Below are positions 60,151-64,000 of a stretch of 64,000 bases of DNA, one piece after another; positions within the stretch are counted from its first letter, which is position 1, and the number at the start of each line of letters is the position of its first letter. The stretch lies in NCBI RefSeq assembly GCF_036688685.1, contig NZ_JAQQPS010000009.1, positions 62,001 to 126,000 of the forward strand. Direction: 5' to 3'. Under the pieces are notes generated by a model. That model did not search any database. It saw nothing but the letters and a program-made list of their open reading frames with translations, and had not been told where the DNA came from. The stretch comes from JALYUM01 sp036688685. GTDB taxonomy: Bacteria; Pseudomonadota; Gammaproteobacteria; Burkholderiales; Burkholderiaceae_D. The position numbers were made by a program, and so were the translations under genes.

Positions 60151-62238
60151 ATGGCGGGGCAAATTCTTAACCCTAACCTCCTTCTGGCCGTACCGCTGGC
60201 GCCGCTCGTCGGCGCCGCGATTGCCGGCTTGCTAGGTACCAAGTTCCTCGGTAACGTGGTCGGCCGCAAGGTGTCGACTGTCGCTACCATCATGGGAGTC
60301 CTGGTCGCACTGATCTTGTCGGTGCACACATTGATGGCGGTGCTCGATGGCGCCAGTTTCAGCGGCAACATTTACCACTGGATGACGGTCGGTACCTTGT
60401 CGATGGATGTCGGTTTCCACATCGATGCGTTATCAAGCATGATGATGTGCGTGGTGACCTTCGTGTCGCTGATGGTGCACGTCTACACGATCGGCTACAT
60501 GGCCGAGGACGAAGGCTACAACCGCTTCTTCTCGTACATCTCGCTGTTCACGTTCTCGATGCTGATGCTGGTCATGTCGAACAATATGCTGCAGCTGTTC
60601 TTTGGCTGGGAAGCAGTGGGCCTGGTGTCGTATCTGTTGATCGGTTTCTGGTACACCCGTCCGACCGCCATTTTTGCCAACATGAAAGCGTTCCTCGTGA
60701 ACCGCGTCGGCGACTTCGGTTTCATCCTCGGTATCGGGCTGCTGCTGGCCGCGGGTCACTCGATGAATTACCAGGAAATTTTCGCGCAAAAAGACCAGCT
60801 CGTGAACATGACGGTGCTCGGCACCGAGTGGCCGCTGCTGACCGCTTCCTGCATCTGCCTGTTCATTGGCGCGATGGGTAAATCGGCCCAGTTCCCGCTG
60901 CACGTCTGGCTGCCGGACTCGATGGAAGGCCCGACCCCGATCTCCGCGCTGATCCACGCCGCGACGATGGTTACCGCCGGCATTTTCATGGTGGCGCGCA
61001 TGTCGCCACTGTTCGAGTTGTCCGATACGGCCCTGTCGTTCGTGATGATCATCGGCGCCATCACCGCGCTGTTCATGGGTTTCCTGGGCATCATCCAGAA
61101 CGACATCAAGCGCGTGGTCGCTTACTCGACCCTGTCGCAGCTGGGCTATATGACCGTCGCGCTGGGCGCCTCGGCATACAGTGTCGCCGTGTTCCACCTG
61201 ATGACCCACGCCTTCTTCAAGGCGCTGCTGTTCCTGGCGGCTGGTTCCGTCATCATCGGCATGCACCACGACCAGGACATCCGCAACATGGGTGGCCTGC
61301 GCAAGTACATGAAGATCACCTGGATCACCTCGCTGCTCGGTTCGCTGGCACTGATCGGTACGCCATTCTTCGCCGGTTTTTACTCGAAGGACAGCATTAT
61401 CGAAGCGGTTGCCGCCAGCGATTTGCCGGGCGCGAAGTTCGCCTACTTTGCCGTGTTGGCCGGCGTGTTCGTTACCGCGTTCTACTCGTTCCGCCTGTAT
61501 TTCCTGGTGTTCCACGGGGAAGAGCGTTTTGGTAAAGCGCATGCTGACCACGGTCACGATGCCCATGCCAAGCACGACGATCACGCGCACGATTCGGATG
61601 CACATGATGAAGAAGAGGAAGATGATCACGGCCACCACGGCCTGGCCCCAGGCCAGAAGCCGCACGAGTCGCCATTTGTGGTCACTTTCCCGCTGATCAT
61701 GCTGGCCATTCCATCGGTCATCATCGGTTTTCTGGCGATCGAGCCTATGTTGTTCGGCAACTTCTTCAAGGACGTGATTTTCGTTGGTGAAAACCACCAC
61801 GCCATGGAAGAGCTGCGTCACGAATTCCACAGCGCCGCCGCGATGGGCTTGCATGCCTTTACCACCGCGCCGTTCTGGCTGGCGTTTGCCGGTGTGGCCG
61901 CTGCCTACTATTGCTACATGGTCAACCGCAAGGTGCCGGCCTGGTTCTTCGCCAAGCTGCACCCGCTGTTCACGCTGCTGGACAACAAGTACTACATGGA
62001 CAAGTTCAACCAGGCCGTGTTTGCCAATGGCGCACTGCGCATTGGCGAGGGCCTGTGGAAATTCGGCGACCGCATGGTCATCGACGGCTTCCTGGTCAAC
62101 GGCAGCGCAAAATTGGTGGGCTGGTTCTCAAGCATGGCGCGTACGTTCCAGACCGGCTACCTCTATCACTATGCTTTCGTGATGGTCGCAGGGGTACTGG
62201 CAACGCTGCTGTACTTCTTCCCGTTCTGGCACGCTTAA
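60151..62238 (+). CDS. nuoL: NADH-quinone oxidoreductase subunit L
   Basis: This 695-residue antiporter-like subunit pumps protons and has the long lateral helix at its C-terminus. LFFGWEAVGLVSYLLIGFW and KSAQFPLHVWLPDSMEGPTP are standard. Between helices, at about residues 463-497, there is an unusual His/Asp/Glu-rich stretch (HGHDAHAKHDDHAHD and so on). Confidence 0.97.
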   Translation: MAGQILNPNLLLAVPLAPLVGAAIAGLLGTKFLGNVVGRKVSTVATIMGVLVALILSVHTLMAVLDGASFSGNIYHWMTVGTLSMDVGFHIDALSSMMMCVVTFVSLMVHVYTIGYMAEDEGYNRFFSYISLFTFSMLMLVMSNNMLQLFFGWEAVGLVSYLLIGFWYTRPTAIFANMKAFLVNRVGDFGFILGIGLLLAAGHSMNYQEIFAQKDQLVNMTVLGTEWPLLTASCICLFIGAMGKSAQFPLHVWLPDSMEGPTPISALIHAATMVTAGIFMVARMSPLFELSDTALSFVMIIGAITALFMGFLGIIQNDIKRVVAYSTLSQLGYMTVALGASAYSVAVFHLMTHAFFKALLFLAAGSVIIGMHHDQDIRNMGGLRKYMKITWITSLLGSLALIGTPFFAGFYSKDSIIEAVAASDLPGAKFAYFAVLAGVFVTAFYSFRLYFLVFHGEERFGKAHADHGHDAHAKHDDHAHDSDAHDEEEEDDHGHHGLAPGQKPHESPFVVTFPLIMLAIPSVIIGFLAIEPMLFGNFFKDVIFVGENHHAMEELRHEFHSAAAMGLHAFTTAPFWLAFAGVAAAYYCYMVNRKVPAWFFAKLHPLFTLLDNKYYMDKFNQAVFANGALRIGEGLWKFGDRMVIDGFLVNGSAKLVGWFSSMARTFQTGYLYHYAFVMVAGVLATLLYFFPFWHA

Positions 62239-62254
62239 TTCAGGCTAAGAAAAA

Positions 62255-63754
62255 ATGATGCAGTCATTGAATAATTCTAATTTGCTGAGCCTGTCGATCT
62301 GGCTCCCCATCGTGTTCGGCGTGCTGATTCTGGCCGTCGGGCGCGACAGCCGTCCCGGCTTCACCCGCGTGCTGGCCCTGGTCGGTGCGCTGGCCAGCCT
62401 GGCCGTCACGATCCCGCTGATCACGAACTTCGACAATGCCCACCACGGCATGCAGTTCGTCGAGTCGAGCCCATGGATCGAGCGTTTCAATATTTTCTAC
62501 ACGCTCGGCGTCGACGGTTTGTCGCTGTGGTTCGTGCCGCTGACCGCGTTCATTTCGGTGATCGTCGTGATCTCGGCATGGCAAGTGATCGAAACGCGCA
62601 TCGCGCAGTACATGGGCTCGTTCCTGTTGCTGTCGGGCCTGATGATCGGCGTGTTCTGCGCGCTCGACGGCCTGCTGTTCTACTTCTTCTTCGAAGCGAC
62701 CTTGATCCCGATGTTCATCATCATCGGCGTGTTCGGCGGCCCGAACCGCGTGTATGCGGCATTTAAATTCTTCCTGTACACGTTCTTCGGTTCGCTGCTG
62801 ACGCTGATCGCCATCATCTACCTGTACAACAAGGCAGGCGGCAGCTTCGACATCCTCGCCTGGCACAATTTGCCGCTGACGATGAAAGAGCAAGTGCTGA
62901 TTTTCCTGGCCTTCCTGATGGCGTTTGCCGTCAAGGTACCAATGTGGCCAGTCCACACCTGGCTGCCGGATGCCCACGTCGAAGCGCCAACTGGCGGCTC
63001 CGTCGTGCTGGCGGCCATCATGCTGAAACTGGGCGCGTACGGCTTCCTGCGGTTCTCCTTGCCAATCGCCCCGGATGCGTCGCACTACCTGGCCGGCTTC
63101 ATGATCACGCTCTCACTGATCGCCGTGATCTACATCGGCCTGGTGGCACTGGTCCAGAAGGACATGAAAAAACTGGTAGCGTACTCCTCGATTGCGCACA
63201 TGGGTTTCGTCACGCTCGGTTTCTTCATCTTCAATGAAATCGGCATGCAGGGCGGCATCGTGCAAATGATCTCGCACGGCTTTATCTCCGGCGCCATGTT
63301 CCTGTGCATCGGCGTGCTGTATGACCGCGTTCATTCGCGTGAAATCGCCGCCTACGGTGGCGTGGTCAACCGCATGCCGAAGTTCGCTGCCTTCGTGGTG
63401 CTGTTCTCGATGGCCAACTGCGGCTTGCCAGCCACCTCCGGTTTCGTCGGCGAGTTCATGGTCATCATGGGCGCGGTCCAGTTCAATTTCTGGATTGGCC
63501 TGCTGGCTGCCACCGCCCTGATCCTGGGCGCGGCGTACTCGCTGTGGATGGTCAAGCGCGTCATCTTCGGCAAGGTTGCCAACCACCACGTGGACGAACT
63601 GACCGACATCAACAAGCGCGAATTCTTCATGTTCGCGCTGCTGGCGATCGGCGTGATGGTGATGGGCCTGTACCCGGCGCCATTTACGGACACGATGCAG
63701 GTATCGGTTTCCGACCTGCTGCAACACGTCTCGATCAGCAAGCTGCCTCAATAA
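62255..63754 (+). CDS. nuoM: NADH-quinone oxidoreductase subunit M
   Basis: This 499-residue antiporter-like proton-pumping subunit has LFYFFFEATLIPMFIIIG with the key Glu, VKVPMWPVHTWLPDAHVEAP and AYSSIAHMGFV. It starts 17 bases after nuoL; nuoN begins six bases after its stop. Confidence 0.97.
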   Translation: MMQSLNNSNLLSLSIWLPIVFGVLILAVGRDSRPGFTRVLALVGALASLAVTIPLITNFDNAHHGMQFVESSPWIERFNIFYTLGVDGLSLWFVPLTAFISVIVVISAWQVIETRIAQYMGSFLLLSGLMIGVFCALDGLLFYFFFEATLIPMFIIIGVFGGPNRVYAAFKFFLYTFFGSLLTLIAIIYLYNKAGGSFDILAWHNLPLTMKEQVLIFLAFLMAFAVKVPMWPVHTWLPDAHVEAPTGGSVVLAAIMLKLGAYGFLRFSLPIAPDASHYLAGFMITLSLIAVIYIGLVALVQKDMKKLVAYSSIAHMGFVTLGFFIFNEIGMQGGIVQMISHGFISGAMFLCIGVLYDRVHSREIAAYGGVVNRMPKFAAFVVLFSMANCGLPATSGFVGEFMVIMGAVQFNFWIGLLAATALILGAAYSLWMVKRVIFGKVANHHVDELTDINKREFFMFALLAIGVMVMGLYPAPFTDTMQVSVSDLLQHVSISKLPQ

Positions 63755-63760
63755 AACGGT

Positions 63761-64000
63761 ATGAATCCAATGACCCCTATCATTACTGAAGCACCCAATC
63801 TTGCGCCGGTGTCCGCCGAGATCTTCCTGCTGATCGCGGCTTCCGCGATCCTGCTGATCGACATGTTCCTGAAAGGGGAGAAGCGCACGCTGACGTACGT
63901 GCTCTCCCTGCTGACCCTGGTTGGCTGCGCATTCTTCAGCTTCATGGACTACAACGCCGGCACCACCACCTACACGTTCTACAATATGTATGTGTCGGAC
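63761..64000 (+). CDS. nuoN: NADH-quinone oxidoreductase subunit N (3' end outside window)
   Basis: The first 80 residues of the third antiporter-like subunit of complex I are visible, with two membrane segments (EIFLLIAASAILLIDMFL, VLSLLTLVGCAFF). ATG 63761 is six bases after nuoM; ATG 63770 is in frame. The gene continues beyond the window. Confidence 0.92.
   Translation, partial: MNPMTPIITEAPNLAPVSAEIFLLIAASAILLIDMFLKGEKRTLTYVLSLLTLVGCAFFSFMDYNAGTTTYTFYNMYVSD

Noticed and set aside
61540..61642. Short repeated His/Asp codons as a CRISPR-like or tandem repeat
   Set aside because: The repeats are irregular at DNA level and lie inside nuoL; they are a low-complexity protein loop.

Overview
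The window reads as a chromosomal segment of a GC-rich betaproteobacterium, most likely Oxalobacteraceae (Massilia/Duganella/Janthinobacterium group). The basis is gene order (iscRSUA-hscBA-fdx; tpiA-secG-tRNA-Leu-nuoA..N; rpsO-pnp; ilvIHC-pssA; sigma factor-DUF3619-DUF3106-RDD) and protein style; no database search was possible. It is mostly core chromosome. No insertion sequence, CRISPR array, rRNA or intact prophage is visible.

Layout. 1-2.6 kb: the end of an EmrA-type efflux operon (membrane fusion protein, NodT-type outer membrane factor) and a DTW-domain tRNA-modifying enzyme. 2.6-9.5 kb: short unlinked units, namely a lipoprotein carboxylesterase, a PA0069-type radical SAM protein under a near-perfect LexA box, a ChaC-like cyclotransferase, a FAH hydrolase plus maleylacetoacetate isomerase, a CBS protein and a uracil-DNA-glycosylase-like protein with altered motifs. 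9.5-15.2 kb: the ISC iron-sulfur assembly operon, preceded by an IscR-type operator and interrupted by two REP-like palindromes. 15.2-17.9 kb: methyltransferase, threonine aldolase and a degenerate pseudouridine-synthase-like protein. 17.9-20.0 kb (minus): a sigma-70-family regulator with three membrane or envelope partners. 20.3-23.9 kb: TauD-like dioxygenase and a NitT/TauT-type ABC transporter. 24.3-27.6 kb: ilvIHC behind a long leader. 27.7-34.1 kb: SIMPL protein, pssA, small envelope proteins, rpsO and pnp.

34.1-35.9 kb (minus) is the clearest accessory patch: a GH24 lysozyme without a signal peptide is translationally coupled to a predicted exported protein. Next to it lies a diverged second copy of that exported protein preceded by a truncated lysozyme fragment. 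This resembles an antibacterial effector-immunity pair with an orphan immunity copy. 36.2-42.2 kb: an rsbR-rsbS-rsbT stressosome module fused into a phosphatase, a histidine kinase and a hybrid kinase, three of which carry RsbT-like ATPase domains. 42.2-48.9 kb: an unknown membrane-anchored protein, an active/inactive M16 peptidase pair, a GIN-domain protein, a Sel1 protein and a quinone oxidoreductase. 49.0-64.0 kb: tpiA, secG, tRNA-Leu(GAG) and respiratory complex I genes nuoA to nuoN, with nuoN cut by the window end.

The core genes connect iron-sulfur assembly (ISC) with a major consumer of clusters (complex I), branched-chain amino acid synthesis and RNA turnover. The regulatory novelty sits in the stressosome module, the SOS-linked radical SAM gene and the lysozyme cassette. 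Start codons were chosen from ribosome-binding sites, overlaps and family length. Function statements are from recognised motifs and family knowledge, not from searches.
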